This document shows, piece after piece, positions 1 through 12,900 of a stretch of 64,000 bases of DNA. Source of the DNA: Siphonodentalium dalli (Eukaryota > Mollusca > Scaphopoda > Gadilida > Siphonodentaliidae); NCBI GenBank assembly GCA_032622095.1, contig CP136064.1, positions 215,714,205 to 215,778,204 of the forward strand, in the 5' to 3' direction. The first letter of the stretch is position 1. Each line of letters begins with the position of its first letter. The notes beneath the pieces are model-generated. The model saw nothing but the letters and a program-made list of their open reading frames with translations. It was not told where the DNA came from and searched no databases. The position numbers were made by a program, and so were the translations under genes.

Positions 1-2390
1 AGGATTCTATATTGGAAGTATCTCAGGTTTGTGTCAATTGATGTTTGAAATGGTAGCATATAGTATGATTGCCATTGGTCTTCATCAGGCCTGATATTCA
101 AGTATTGTGCCCACTTTATTTTGTTATTAGAGGTTGCATTTATCAAATTTTTATTAAATAATTGGTAAAATGTTTTGCATCCTTTTTTAACATTATACAG
201 TGAGAGAATGGACAATGTTATATTTGGACCTTCTTCAACTTGTATGACTTCATTTGCGATTTTAGCACTCCATTCTTTAGGTATTGATTTTTTTATTCTA
301 ATTATGTCCATAAATGTTGCCTGTATATTGTATCTTGACTTTAATTGTTCATGAGTGAAGAAATTACCATGTTCATTTAGCAAGTCTTTAATATAAACAA
401 TACCTTTTTTGTGCCATGGTTTTATATATCCTATTTCAATTTTTGAATTGTGCCATATTGGTTCATTTAAAATGTCTTGTATGTATATAGGTTTAATTAA
501 ACTATTATATTCAGACCATGTTTTTGCTATATCCTTCCAAAATGGGTTTTTTATTTTATTTATTGTATTTATATCATTTGCACCACTTTGGAAGTAGAAT
601 TCGGGGATATTTTTAGTGAAGAACAAAGTCCATCTATCTGATTTGGTCAATACTCTTTTGATCCAGGAGATTTTTAGACCTTTTGTATAATTTAATAGAT
701 CAATCATTTTTAACCCTCCTTCGTTATATTCTTTTTTTAACATGTTCCTTTTAATTTTTCCTTTTGGTTTATTCCAAATAAAATGAAAGAAAATATCCTC
801 TATCTCTTTTATTAATGTATCAGCTGGTGTGGGCAATATAGTTAGCAGGTGGGTAATTATTGGCACTGTTAGTGATTTGATTACTGTAATTTTGCCTAAA
901 GGTGTTAGTTTTCTCGAGTTCCACATATTTAGTAATCTTTTCATTTTATTTATTTTTGGAATTATATTATCATCAATCATTTTGTTTTGATCAATATTGA
1001 ATTGTACTCCCAGGGCTGTAAATTTACCATCTGTAATCCAATCAGGGTTGTTTTCCTTACAAAAACGTCTGTCTGAGTCTTTCATTGATCCTATCCATAC
1101 AACTTTTGTTTTCTGCATGTTTATTTTCAAGCCAGATATTGTGTAAAACCATTCTAGAACTATATAGGCTTCTTTCATTGATTGTTCGCTTCCGTCTAGC
1201 AATAGGTAAGTATCATCAGCATATTGGGATATTTTAAATTCCTCACCCCATAAACTAATACCCTTTATCAAGTTATTTTTTCTGATTGCTAATCCAAGAA
1301 TTTCTACGCACAGGATAAATATATATGGACTTATTGGATCTCCCTGTCTACACCCTCTTTCTAATTTAAATCTAGGTGAAAAGTGTCCATTTGTTATCAC
1401 ACTCGCCTCTGAATTGTTTTGAAATAATTTAATCCATCGTTTAATGGACTCTCCGAATTTAAAGATATCAAGGACTTTTGATATGAACTGCCAAGAGACT
1501 GTGTCAAATGCCTTTTCGAAGTCGATCATCATGATCATTCCTGGAATATTTTGGCTGTTGGTTTCAAACATAATATCATATATCAATCTTGTGTTTTCCC
1601 CTATGAAACGACCCGATATAAATCCTTTTTGATCTTCGTTTATTAAGTAATTTAAGTTATTTTTTATCCGTTCCGCTATACAGGAGGAAGCTAGTTTATA
1701 AGAGGTATTTAGTAATGTTATTGGTCTCCAGTTCTTTAAGAAACATCTTGGTTTTCCTGGTTTAGGTAAACATGTTATTATACCCCTCTTTTGTGAGAGT
1801 GACAGTTGTTCTGTTTCGTATCCATAATTGATAGAGCGTAGAAGAAAATGGCCTAAGTCTACCCAAAAAACTTTGAAAAATTCTGTTGTATAACCATCGT
1901 CCCCAGGACTTTTGTTATTTTTTGTTTTTTTAAGCGCTTTGACCAGTTCTGTCATTGTGATTAGGCCTTCACATTTCATAGATTCTGCTTCTGTAAGAGT
2001 TGGAATTATACTTAGGTCAATATATTTTGTAATGTTTTCATGACTATAATTTACAGAATTATTTGCTGAATAAAGTTTTTTATAGAAGTCCTTTTGTCTA
2101 TTTAGTATTTCCTTTTGTTCTACGATAGTATCATTATTTTCTGTTTTTAATTCTTGAATATTTTTGTTTACATAGTTTTTATTTTCAAGGTTACAGAAAT
2201 AGTTTGTTGATTTTTCTCCTAATTCCATCCAATTTGCTCGAGACCGTATTATTATTCCTTCAGTTTTTATGTTTCTAATTTGTTCTAATTCCTTATTTAA
2301 TGTTTCCAATTGGTTTTGTTTGTTGATGTAATTAGTGGGGTTTATTTTTATTTCCTCTTCAATTTCCTTTATTTTTTTGTTTAAGTTTAG
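1..2390 (-). pseudogene. LINE reverse transcriptase domain, continues past the left edge
   Basis: Read on the minus strand, this is the second half of ORF2. A nonsense codon at 2391-2393 separates it from the linker after the endonuclease, but I saw no further stop down to position 1. Motifs in order are SPGDDGYT, NWRPITLLN, DFEKAFDTVSW, RQGDPISPY and the catalytic box YADDT (1209-1223). Near position 1 the frame reads LRYFQYRIL, typical of the L1 C-terminal region just before the zinc-binding Cys motif, which lies outside the window. The C7 frameshift and the stop make it non-autonomous. Confidence 0.88.
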
Positions 2391-2418
2391 TTATTTTTCT
2401 GTGTCTTTCTTTTTTTTT

Positions 2419-3366
2419 TTAGATGCATAATTTATTATTTCCCCCCCTAAGGGTCAGTAATAGGGTTTCCCAAAATAATTGATCATTTATTTTAAATTTT
2501 ATTTCGCTATTTGGGAAATTCATTACATTTTGGTTATAGGGGGGGCTGGCATATTGGGTTTTCAAATCAATAATTGATTGTTTTATTATTTTAATAAATT
2601 CTGTGTCTTTTAAAAGGGAATTATTGAATTTCCAGTAACCTCTGCCCTTGTTATGTTTTGATACAATAATTTTTATTTTGACGGGTGAATGGTCGGATTT
2701 ATATTTTGGTAAAATAGTCGAGCTTGAGATGACAGGCATAATATCCTCTGAAACAAGTATGAAATCCAGCCTGGACATTTTTATTGGATTTTTGTGGTGC
2801 CATGTGTATTGGTGTTCATTTTCATTAAAACATCTCCATACATCAACTAGATCTCTTTGTTCTGCTATTTTCAATACTTCTTTTCTAGCATTTGGGTTGT
2901 TTGTGTTTTTATAATTATATGAATCATGCTCTGGATTTAAAACTAAGTTCCAGTCGCCACACATTATAATACTATTATTTTGAAAATTTTCTATTTCATT
3001 ATTTAGATTCTCGTAAAACTTTGGACAATCTTTATTGGTACCATACACATTGACTAATGTTAATCTTTTACAGTTTGTTATAGTTAGATCTATTATAATA
3101 TAATTTCCATTTGGGTCTTCCTTTACTTTATGTATACTATACTCAAAGTTGTTATTAAAAAGTATGGCCACCCCCCTTGCATTTGAGCTATAGGTTGTCA
3201 TTTCGATACGATGTCCCCATTCCGCTTTAATTTTTTGTTTCATTTTATTGTCAAAGTGTGTATCCTGTAAACATGCAATACCTATTTTTTGTTCTTTTAT
3301 TTTACTGAATATATCATTTCTTTTAATACGATCGCCAAGACAAGCAGAAGGTACATTAATAATCAC
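2419..3366 (-). pseudogene. LINE endonuclease domain (ORF2 N-terminal part)
   Basis: About 315 residues of an APE-like endonuclease, the domain that nicks target DNA for target-primed reverse transcription. Visible motifs in order are LQDTHF near residue 33, NVYGTN, GDWNLVLNPEHD near residue 137, SRLDFILVS near residue 198 and the catalytic SDHSPV near residue 224. The open frame starts without an ATG and has no initiating context, which fits 5' truncation. It ends because the frame shifts in a run of seven C (2441-2447, plus strand). The sequence that would follow in the shifted frame is the normal linker to the reverse transcriptase. The copy is therefore inactive. Confidence 0.88.
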
Positions 3367-3897
3367 TACTAATAGTCAAACTTAGTCAAATCTGATGACA
3401 AATATTTTATCAAAACACCATCAGTGAACTATTGTTCCTTCAAAAAGAATAGCTGGAACAGTAATTCAGAAATAATCACAAGCACCATACAACATCAACA
3501 TTTTAAAAACATGTGTCTAGGATTCAGCCCTCGAAATTAGCTAGCAACGACAAAAGGCAATGCCAAAGAAAAAGCTGTATAAGCCAATATAGAATTTCAT
3601 GTAATTCTAAAGCAATGCCGTAAAAGAAAAATGTCAATTTCAAGTGCTGTAGGATTAGTCAATGCCCAATTAAGGCTGCATATAGTGTACACTGTTTTAA
3701 TTTATTTTCAAACATTTTATTTAGACAAACAGCATTTCAAAATATGAATTAAAATGCATATTTAACTAACAAACAGAACTTCACATAATTGTCTATCATA
3801 CGACTATAATTGTTAACAAAATTATGACAGGAGGTCCATTTCCTCTCCCATGATTGTCCACAAAATAATATTGTTGGAAAATGAAATCAAGACTTAC
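3367..3897. other. Intronic sequence, no feature seen
   Basis: AT-rich DNA between the truncated LINE and the last visible transporter exon. I see no coding potential, repeat or structured element here. Confidence 0.5.
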
Positions 3898-3980
3898 AAA
3901 CACACAGCCAGTAAATCTACTAAACACACTTCCAGTCGGTGGAATTTTCTTGTAGAGATTTGTTCCACATGCGAACAAAC
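3898..3980 (-). CDS. Transporter exon 9, last exon in the window
   Basis: Encodes GLFACGTNLYKKIPPTGSVF followed by SRFTGCVF, matching the end of TM6 and the cytosolic loop of SLC15A1/2 (YxKxPPxG pattern). The donor is TTT|GTAAGT, phase 0. The next exon must lie left of position 1, beyond the LINE. Confidence 0.92.
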
Positions 3981-6900
3981 CTGCAAACAAAATATAAACT
4001 AGTAATCTATTAACATGATTGACAATGAGAAAAACTAAATTTGATTCATAAACATACACTTTGCAGCATAATTCAATCACCTATCCTCGAATGATATAAC
4101 CTATATGACTTCTTTTTTAAACAATTATATGCATGTAAATAGTTAATGTCTACATAATTTGTGACCAATTTGATTATATGCATGTTCTTCTTATTTTTAG
4201 TCCTCATCATAAGGCCCTGCAAAGCTTCAGAATTATAGAAAAAATATATATTTCTGGAGTTATTCTCCTTGGATGGCAAAGTAGTTATGTCCCTTGATTG
4301 CTGTGAAAAACTTTTCAGTGAAACATTCTTCAACATGTATTATACTAATCGCCCACATTGCAAACCTTCATCTTTTAAAAGTTACTTCATCAGTAGAAGA
4401 CTCTTATTGTGTCATACTTTTCCACAAAAATTTCAGTTTTCCCAGAGCAACAAAAGAGTTAATAATCACCAGATAATCATAATCATTATCAACACACATT
4501 AAAAGTGTGTCTACCTTGTCCTGATTTTGTTGCTTTTGTTGGAATCACAACATTTATATCTCTGATTTTAACATACAACATGAAGACTTTGATAGGTTTC
4601 AGGATAAAATAATAACCATGAAGAAGAAACATACTTACCAATGGCTATGAGCATCAGCACGGCAGGTATTCCGAAGGCGAGAGGGTAACAGGAATTGTTG
4701 TAACAGTTTACATCAGCTGTGGAGAAACAGTCAGTCAGAAGATCAATGTTTGAGATTCAAATAAAGGTATATATGCAGGCAGAACAGTTGAATTGGTCAT
4801 GTGCTCATTATTCCGTTGATTAGAGTACCCAGGATCTCGAAACATTGATTTTGGTATTCAGGATTGCCATAAACATTGTAGCGTAGCTACGGTTTTTCCT
4901 TCTGTATATTTCAAGGTATTGTGATTTTAATAATGTATAATTAATTGACAGTAATTAATAGTGATGCACATTTAATATCGTTGGAAATATTAATATTGCG
5001 TTTCCTGTTCCGCACATTATATTGCATGTAAATTTTGTCATTTCACTCAATTTTTATCATATAAAAGTTCACTTTATTCATCATTATTCATAATGGCATT
5101 CAATGTTCTAGCAAATCCAGTTCATAATCTGCATATTCTTCCAATTATTATTCAATTATCACTTATTGTTTTATCGTATTAACATATTTTATCGCCAAAG
5201 TATTTATTAATTTCTTCTAAATTTGTATCTATTGTAATTATTTATCTGAATGTCCATAGAGGGAAAAATAAATACTGTTTAAACTAAAGTATGTATGCTC
5301 ATATTTCCATTAATTTAATTCATGTTTTTGTTATGCATGTTTCGCGGCCTATCTTCTGGTCCGAAAGCTTTGTGATATTACTTATGACAAATTGATAATT
5401 TTATTATAGGTGCAGAAACTTTTAGATATAAATATAAATTGTATCCCCACTATCAGAAGCTCGAATGTATTATTACGCTGTCATGATGTTATTAATTGCA
5501 TCATGATGTCATTTGTATGCATTGTTTGGTATCCTTGCACAATATGTTATCAGAAAATGTTGGTCAAATTGTAGCTTTGAGAAATTGGTAGGCCTAACAA
5601 TGTGTTTCATTGTGGTTTGGGTCGTAACAAATGAATGTAGAAAATATAATAAAAAGAAATAGTTAACTGTTCTGAATAGGATATGATGTTTCTCCTCTTG
5701 TGAGATGCAATAAAATAATCCTCCGCATCTCTCTCTCTCGAAAAAAACAAAACAATTCTATGCTACTCAACACAGTTAACTATTGTCTCTTGATTACCTC
5801 TTAGAACAGGAGTGATGAATGTAGATATTAGACTTCCGAGATTTATACTGAAGTAGAATACTGAAAAGAAGGTCTCTGTTTCTTTTTCCTAGAACAAAAC
5901 ATATATACTTGAGAATACATTTGTAAATCAGAATTCATTATTGAGTGTCTACACTGATAACAAGCCTGAGTTTAGTGTCATTTGCAGAATGAGGTCCCCA
6001 GAGGGTGGATTTAGTGATGCTATCCCGCATGGTGGGCTAGCATCACTAAATTACCCTCTGGGGACCTCATTCTGTTTAGGCCTCATCTTCTCTGGAAAGT
6101 TTCTTTATTATCAAAATTCTATAGAAACTTCTTCATATAGATTCTATTTCTTTTTTAGTTCAGTTTCTCTATATCCCCAAATTGGCAGACTATTTCATAA
6201 TGGTTCCCAATGGGTGTACATCACAATATTCACCATTTGGGAACTTCAATCTGAGTCTATGTCTCTCTATTTCGGTATACACAGTATACGGCAACAGCAG
6301 ATAGAGGGAGAGAGTTGACATTTCATGTAGACATTCCACATGGTTGACCGATGAATACCGGTAACATGTGAATAACGTAACTTACCTGCCCACAGCCAAA
6401 CTGGTCTCCACCGAATGCTGCTACACAAGGCTTAATTCCTCCCGTCCCAATCCCAATCAGGAACAAACCTACTGCTGTGCCATACCTCAAATAAACAGAG
6501 AATAGGGGATGTTAAAGTGACACATAAGAGCTTAAAGGGACTCAAGGGACTCGTAGTGGGTAAATATGAAAAATCATAAAAGTTTGTCCATAACAGTAAT
6601 GTTTACGTAACAATGATTTCAACTTGCAAAATTTTTTCACTGGAGAGTTATCATTAATAAAGATAAGAATAAAGTCTATCTGTTTCACAATGTTATTCTT
6701 AGTGATGATGGTTTAGCAAACCTTTTGGATTTCTCACATTTACCCACTGCGAAGGCCTTATGTATCTTTAAGCTCTTTATTGTATTTAATATGGACATTT
6801 TATTAATGTGTTATAAAATAACCCAAACGTTTTCCAAAATTTGAATTGGTGAATACTACCAGTATGTATGTGTGTTGAACACAATGCACATAACAATAAA

Positions 6901-9900
6901 TATGCTATATGTCAAGAACCAATAGGGGATAATTGTTTAAGTTTTTTTTTACACCCAACTTAAGTGGTGAAAAAACTATATTGACCAGTATTAACTGAAT
7001 CATGTTCTACGCTGCTTTCAAACTTGTGGACTCATTTTTTAGGCCAAAAAAATGAAACGGAGATGCTAGTGAAGCATGCAAATCCTTTATCCCGATATGG
7101 TTGCTACTGGGAAAACCCAATGGCTATCAATAGATCTCACAGTACTGCATAGACCTTATCACATCAGTACATGCGGAGCGATGTGGCAATCAGCCACTCA
7201 ATTAGCCAGCTTCTATTCCTCACTTCACTAAGTGTCAACTGAGATAATGCCTTTGTTTGCCCTAAAGGAACGAGGATATATGCTAAAGCAGTGGAACAAC
7301 ATATAAAGCCCATCGATATTGAAGGAGGAACTATTTTGCACGGCGCCAAGTCACTTGAGTAATCACACAGCAGCATACTGTCTTTCGGGTAATTTCGTTC
7401 GAACCCAATGTTTCCTGCTTCCATTTTGGGAGGGGGTACCCCTTGTGCTAACAGTTATGCTTAGTGTGTTTCAGGACTACATATGTGATCGTCGACCAGG
7501 ATCACATGGTTGGCGCTTGGGTGGTACCAAAAAAGGGCCTTCACCAAGGACAAGAAAGCTGGAGGTCCATAAACACGTTTCCGACTACCTGTTGCTTTTG
7601 TGATTAGTAAAGGGTAGTCATTAAGGCAAACATGTCTTGTTATTAATAACAACCATGCGGGATAAATAATGTTATTTAAGTCTGACTCTCACATGGAACC
7701 TAAGAGTGAGCATTGCAACAGATTGCAACTGGAAAAAGTGAAATAAATAAAATAGGATCAACATTTCTATTGGTATGTAAATTAGGCCATGGCTAATTAA
7801 TGTTATGTTTGGCGTCAATCATCGAATTAACTTTTTTGGCAGAAAATAATAACGCATTTGATTAATTATTGGCACAAAGCACAATTCTATTGTCCCAAAG
7901 AGTGTCCCCTGTGAAAATTCAGACAGAAACATTTCTATTATTCCCTAAACACACGCTTAATTTGCATAAAATTAATGAAAACAAGATTGGTGTTGATATT
8001 TGTTATATTATAATTACAATGTACTAAATAAATAAATTCTGAAACCTATTGAGAATAATGAATAATAACAGCATTTCGCATTTAATTCTCAGAATGGATG
8101 ACTCTAAACATAAACTCAAATAACCATGGCCTTATAAAGGTACTCACCACTCAGGTGGTGGAAATGCAGAACCAGCCATGACAATGTTTCCAATTCCATA
8201 TATTATTGAGATATAGAGGATGGTCCTGAAAAAATTGAAATAACAATTTACCAAACAAAAATAAACACATATCATTTATAATTTCCACCAGATTTCTAAT
8301 CCCGTGCCGACTAGAGAAGAGTTTGAAATGATAGACATTTTTCCATTTCAGGTTTTACACCTCCTTGTGTTGAAACTTGTTGATATCACAGGAGGTTGGC
8401 ACATATTTGGCATATCATTTTGATTCGGCTAACTTAACGCTAAGTTATCTCAAAACCAGACCTGTACATTTGCAGTCAACGATAATAAAAAAAATTTGTT
8501 ACATCAATTAACTAAAGTAAAATAGATTCATTCCTAATCAGAATATGGATTATTGTAAAACATCTACATCAGCTAGTCCTAGCTGGCAGAAATATATCTG
8601 GTTGGCTCTAAACTTCTAGTTTAAACATTATTTCTTTTCCCTCAATGGACATTCAAATATATAATTACAATGTGTACAGACTGCTGCAAAGACCAGGGGA
8701 ATAGCTTGACTTTCTGGATCATTTGAACTTGAAATAACAGCCATGCAGGAACTGTGAAGTAATTTTCCATTAATGAGCTATTTCTTCTAAATTGGACCTT
8801 TTACTGGCCAGTCACTACTATTTTAGCAAATTTAAACCATAGCCACTCATAGAACATCCATAGAAACTCTAAGCCCAATTATGCTTCAATTTTGGAGAAA
8901 TAATTTCAATTCTTATACAATATATTTCTGCATCCTTTGAACCAACACCTTCTGTCCCCGATAAATGAGTTGACCCTTTCTATACTAAATACTCACTGAT
9001 GAGTAGTTCACTTAGGAAATATAATAATAACTTATTATGTAAACATTTCCCTCCAATTAATAGAACTTCTTCTGTAGTTGTACTATCTGTTTGTGTGTCT
9101 GTCATCTGCTTTTATTACCTCACACCCCTCTAAATGAATAATAGACTGTTTAATGTATACTTTCATAACTGAATGGGAGAATCTGTTTAGTATATAAAAG
9201 GTTAAGTTAGATGAGTCCATACTTGTATCTGCCGAGGTAGCTGTCTGCAATCACTGCGCCTATCAGTGGTGTGAAGTAACAGAGGAAGATGAAGGCGTGG
9301 TACGAGGCAGTAGCTGTGTCATCATCAAATAGCAGCCATTTTGTCAGGTATATCACCAGGATAGCTAGACAATAAATTATTGGAAGTGTGTCATTAAACA
9401 AGAATCACATCAGAGATGCAGGATCAAGTTACGGTAGCTATACCAAACATGGGCTTGGATTGATAATGCATTAATTGTAACTGGCTGTCATAAACAACAC
9501 ACTGCTGAAGAAGTCTGACATACAAAATATTCCTCTACAGACCGACCTCGGCAAAGTTTTTGTGCTATCACAATCAAAATTCACAAAAATTAACTAATTA
9601 GGGGCCGTAACTCCACCAAAAATATGTGGACTTGGCCGTTGTCTGAACTCGATCAAGACATAGTTGCGGAAGTCTCATATACCAAGTATCAACAAAATCA
9701 GTTGATATTTGTTAACCCTTTCAATACTATTAAAATACTCATTGACAAGTAGTTCCCTTAGGAAATGTTCAGATAATAAGTTCAGAAAACAGGCTGTTGA
9801 ACTTATTATCTGAACATTCCCACAAAGGATTATGAATAATTATGCTCTTGTATTATCTGTTTTTCTTTATGTATGCTTTTATTACCTGAACACCCCTCCA

Positions 9901-12900
9901 AATGAATAATAGACCATTCCAATGTACACTTTTGTATTAAACTGAATGGGAGAATCATTTTAGTATAGAGTTACGGGTTAAAGTTATCTGAATAAAAATT
10001 CACAAAATTATCTAATTAAAGGTTGTAACTCCACCCAAAATAGGTGATCCTGACCGGTTTTTAAACTTGATCAAGAGCAAGTTTCGTATCCCGAATATCA
10101 ACAAAATCAGTTAATATTTGGTCATGTTATCGTGATATCATGATCAAAATACACCGTAACTCTGCCAAAATTAGGCGGACCTACCAGTTTTCACTCAAAC
10201 TCGATCAATACATTGTTGAGCAAGTCTCATATACTGAATATCAATAAAATAATTTGATAATTGTTTCAAGTTATCGTGATCAAAATTCACTAAAATAAAC
10301 TAACTCAGCCCAAAGTAGGAGGACCTGGCCGGTTTTTCAATTCACCAATACATTGTTGAGCAAGCCTGATATACTAAATACACCAAAATCAGTTGATATT
10401 TTCCAAGTTATCGCGCTATCACCATCTGTAGATGCCTGACCAATCAATTGCCAACCGGCCTCGCCGAACTGTAGGTCAAGTTTTTGACAAAATATATCAG
10501 TGGAAGTTGATCCTGTTGATCCTGATAAAATTGATTAGGAGTACTTTGAATGTGTTTGGTTAAGCAGCCCTCTAAATTCAGATTGTTTGGCTTCGGCAAT
10601 CCGCTACGGCAACAGTATGCCGTGCCCCAGTTTGCTTCAGCAAATTGCTTCGGCAATGCTGATTGCCGTAGCCAATTATGAAGGCTGGTTAAGGCTTAAT
10701 GGTATTGTGGCCCAGATCACCAAGGAACAAGTTGGAATTGAACACTTGGAATTGTATACTTCACATGATAATTTTTTTATAAACATTTACTTTATTAAGT
10801 AACCAAGAGATATTATCTTGATATGCAGCTTTAATGCAGATTCATGAGACGTGATGAATCTTATTGAACGATGACATTCATATTTGAGTCACAGCTGGGG
10901 TGGGAACATCAAATGACATGGATGGCGTATCGATCAATATAATCCTGATGAGGTTAGATCCAAACCACATGTTACCTACCTACAATCACTGTTAAAAATC
11001 AATGTCTCTCCTTCTCACTCACACAACCCACAGTAGTGAAACCTCGCAGAATCACTATAAAATAAATGTATTAAATATCAGCTTACTTCGCATCCCATAG
11101 TAGGAAAATCTCTCGCAGAACTCTGTTCCCAAGATAAAGAAGACACTGCTGGGGTAGTCGTCTTTCCTGGTAAAAATGTTCTGAAATTAAGACAGACATA
11201 AATCATCACACACAAAAACTATAGGATCAGTCCTCAACATAGGGAGCCTCACATACATGTATATAAGAGAATACATTGGCCTAAAACTATTTACCTTGAC
11301 CTTGTAAGCCAGTGCATTCTCTTATATATGTGAGGCTCCCAATGGGAGACTCGCATTTATAAGATTATATGCTGGCACAGGACATTTAATGCTGCATCAT
11401 GAAAAGGGTCAAGGGAATTAGTGGCAAATTGTATGTCAAGTTATCTTTCTTCAAATGAGGTTGTAAAATAAGGGATCGATTTGATGCACGCATATATAAT
11501 AGCCAGCAGAACATCACAGAGGCCTCACTTCCCCCTTAAGTCATTTGAACATAAAAGAAAGCTATTAAGATCAAACGAAATCATCTCATATTTAAAATTA
11601 TTCCTTTGATTAAGTCAATACAATCGTGCTCTTTTGTATTAGTTTGCAGGGCTAATTTCTTAGGACTGAAGTCAATTTAGAGTTGACTATTTGTTTTAAG
11701 TAATCAATTATGAAATCTGCTAAGTGTGGGAGTGCTGTGGTGAACTGCTTCACTGTACATACATTAATGCCCTAAATAATCGACTCCTTAACCACAGCAG
11801 AATTATGGGTAATTTTTCCGGATTTAGTTGGAAATATGGCTTGTTGCCTGCATCGGAAAGCTCTCACTGAGAGCTTTCCAATGAATGGCAACAAGCCATA
11901 TTTCCGACTAAATCCTGAAAAATTACCCAAAATTCTGCTGTGGTTAATGAGTTGATTATTTAGGGCATTACTGTACATATCTTCTTTTCAGAATGCAAAA
12001 ATACAATCTTATTGAGTTAAAATCTACATTCAATTCTTTCACTGAAACACAAAACTGGACCTCCATATATATGATACATGTATGTGTGTGTGTGTGTGTG
12101 TGTGTATACCTTGACTCGGCCCCATGCCTTCCCACTCAGTTTTTCTCCACCTTCATAATCAGTCAGCAGGTTAACATCTGAAAAATATTTAAGAATGGTG
12201 AAACAGTAAAAATAACTTCAGAAAAACTCTGAATATCTTTACAAGACTTTTAATATATGTACATGTAATATCGAAGTTTAATAAAAAATGTTTTTGGTAA
12301 ACCTTGAATATATCTGTACATCAAGTCAAAGGACATGCAGTAACACTATTTATTGAACAGCTACTATAATTTTCAAAAAAAAGAAGAAATTTTATGATGT
12401 GATAGGACATATACATGTATATAACAGGTCTGGAAATTAGATACTTATGAATTCTGTAGATTTCGAGTTTTTTCATGAATTGGCAGAGGATGAGTCTAAT
12501 AATATTTGCCACAGAGTTCATCCTTGTATTCTAAACAGTGCTGAGAAGGCACTGCTGTTCAGAAGTTTTATCTATAAATCAAAGAAACTCATTGAACTTA
12601 TGTGTTTTGAATATGCTATGGCTACTGGAGAGAAATTAGAGAATATTCAATTGGTGCATTACATAGATGAAATTAAAGGTGAATAAACAAACGACGATAC
12701 ATGGAAAATTACCAAAGATATATATGAATATGTGCACACTTTGGAAATCGAACAAAGCCTTATTGAGATTCCCATCAAATATAGTAGAATATCACTGCAG
12801 AATTTATACTGCTGAGGTCACACACACAGGAGCACACATGGTGAATCATTGTGACAGTGAAATTTGGCAGTACTACAATGCTATATTTGTTGGGAATCTG

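Larger units (their letters stand above)
1..3366 (-). mobile_element. L1/Tx1-like LINE, 5'-truncated, decayed
   Basis: A non-LTR retrotransposon ORF2 lies on the minus strand: an apurinic-type endonuclease (2419-3366) followed by a reverse transcriptase that stays open to position 1 and runs off the window. The order EN then RT and motifs such as SRLDFILVS, SDHSPV, NWRPITLLN and YADDT identify an L1-superfamily element; the endonuclease and the region after it look most like the Tx1/L1 clade, which is a judgement by eye. No ORF1 or 5'UTR is seen upstream of 3366, so the copy is probably truncated at the start of ORF2. It sits in an intron of the peptide transporter, in the same orientation as the gene. 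Confidence 0.9.

Noticed and set aside
7164-7424. 86-codon minus-strand frame with a hydrophobic segment as an extra transporter exon
   Set aside because: It is not collinear with SLC15 proteins, and exons 5 and 6 already join in phase across it.
12447-12686. 79-codon plus-strand frame with protein-like composition
   Set aside because: No family recognised, no splice context and no continuation. Mentioned in the intron entry only.
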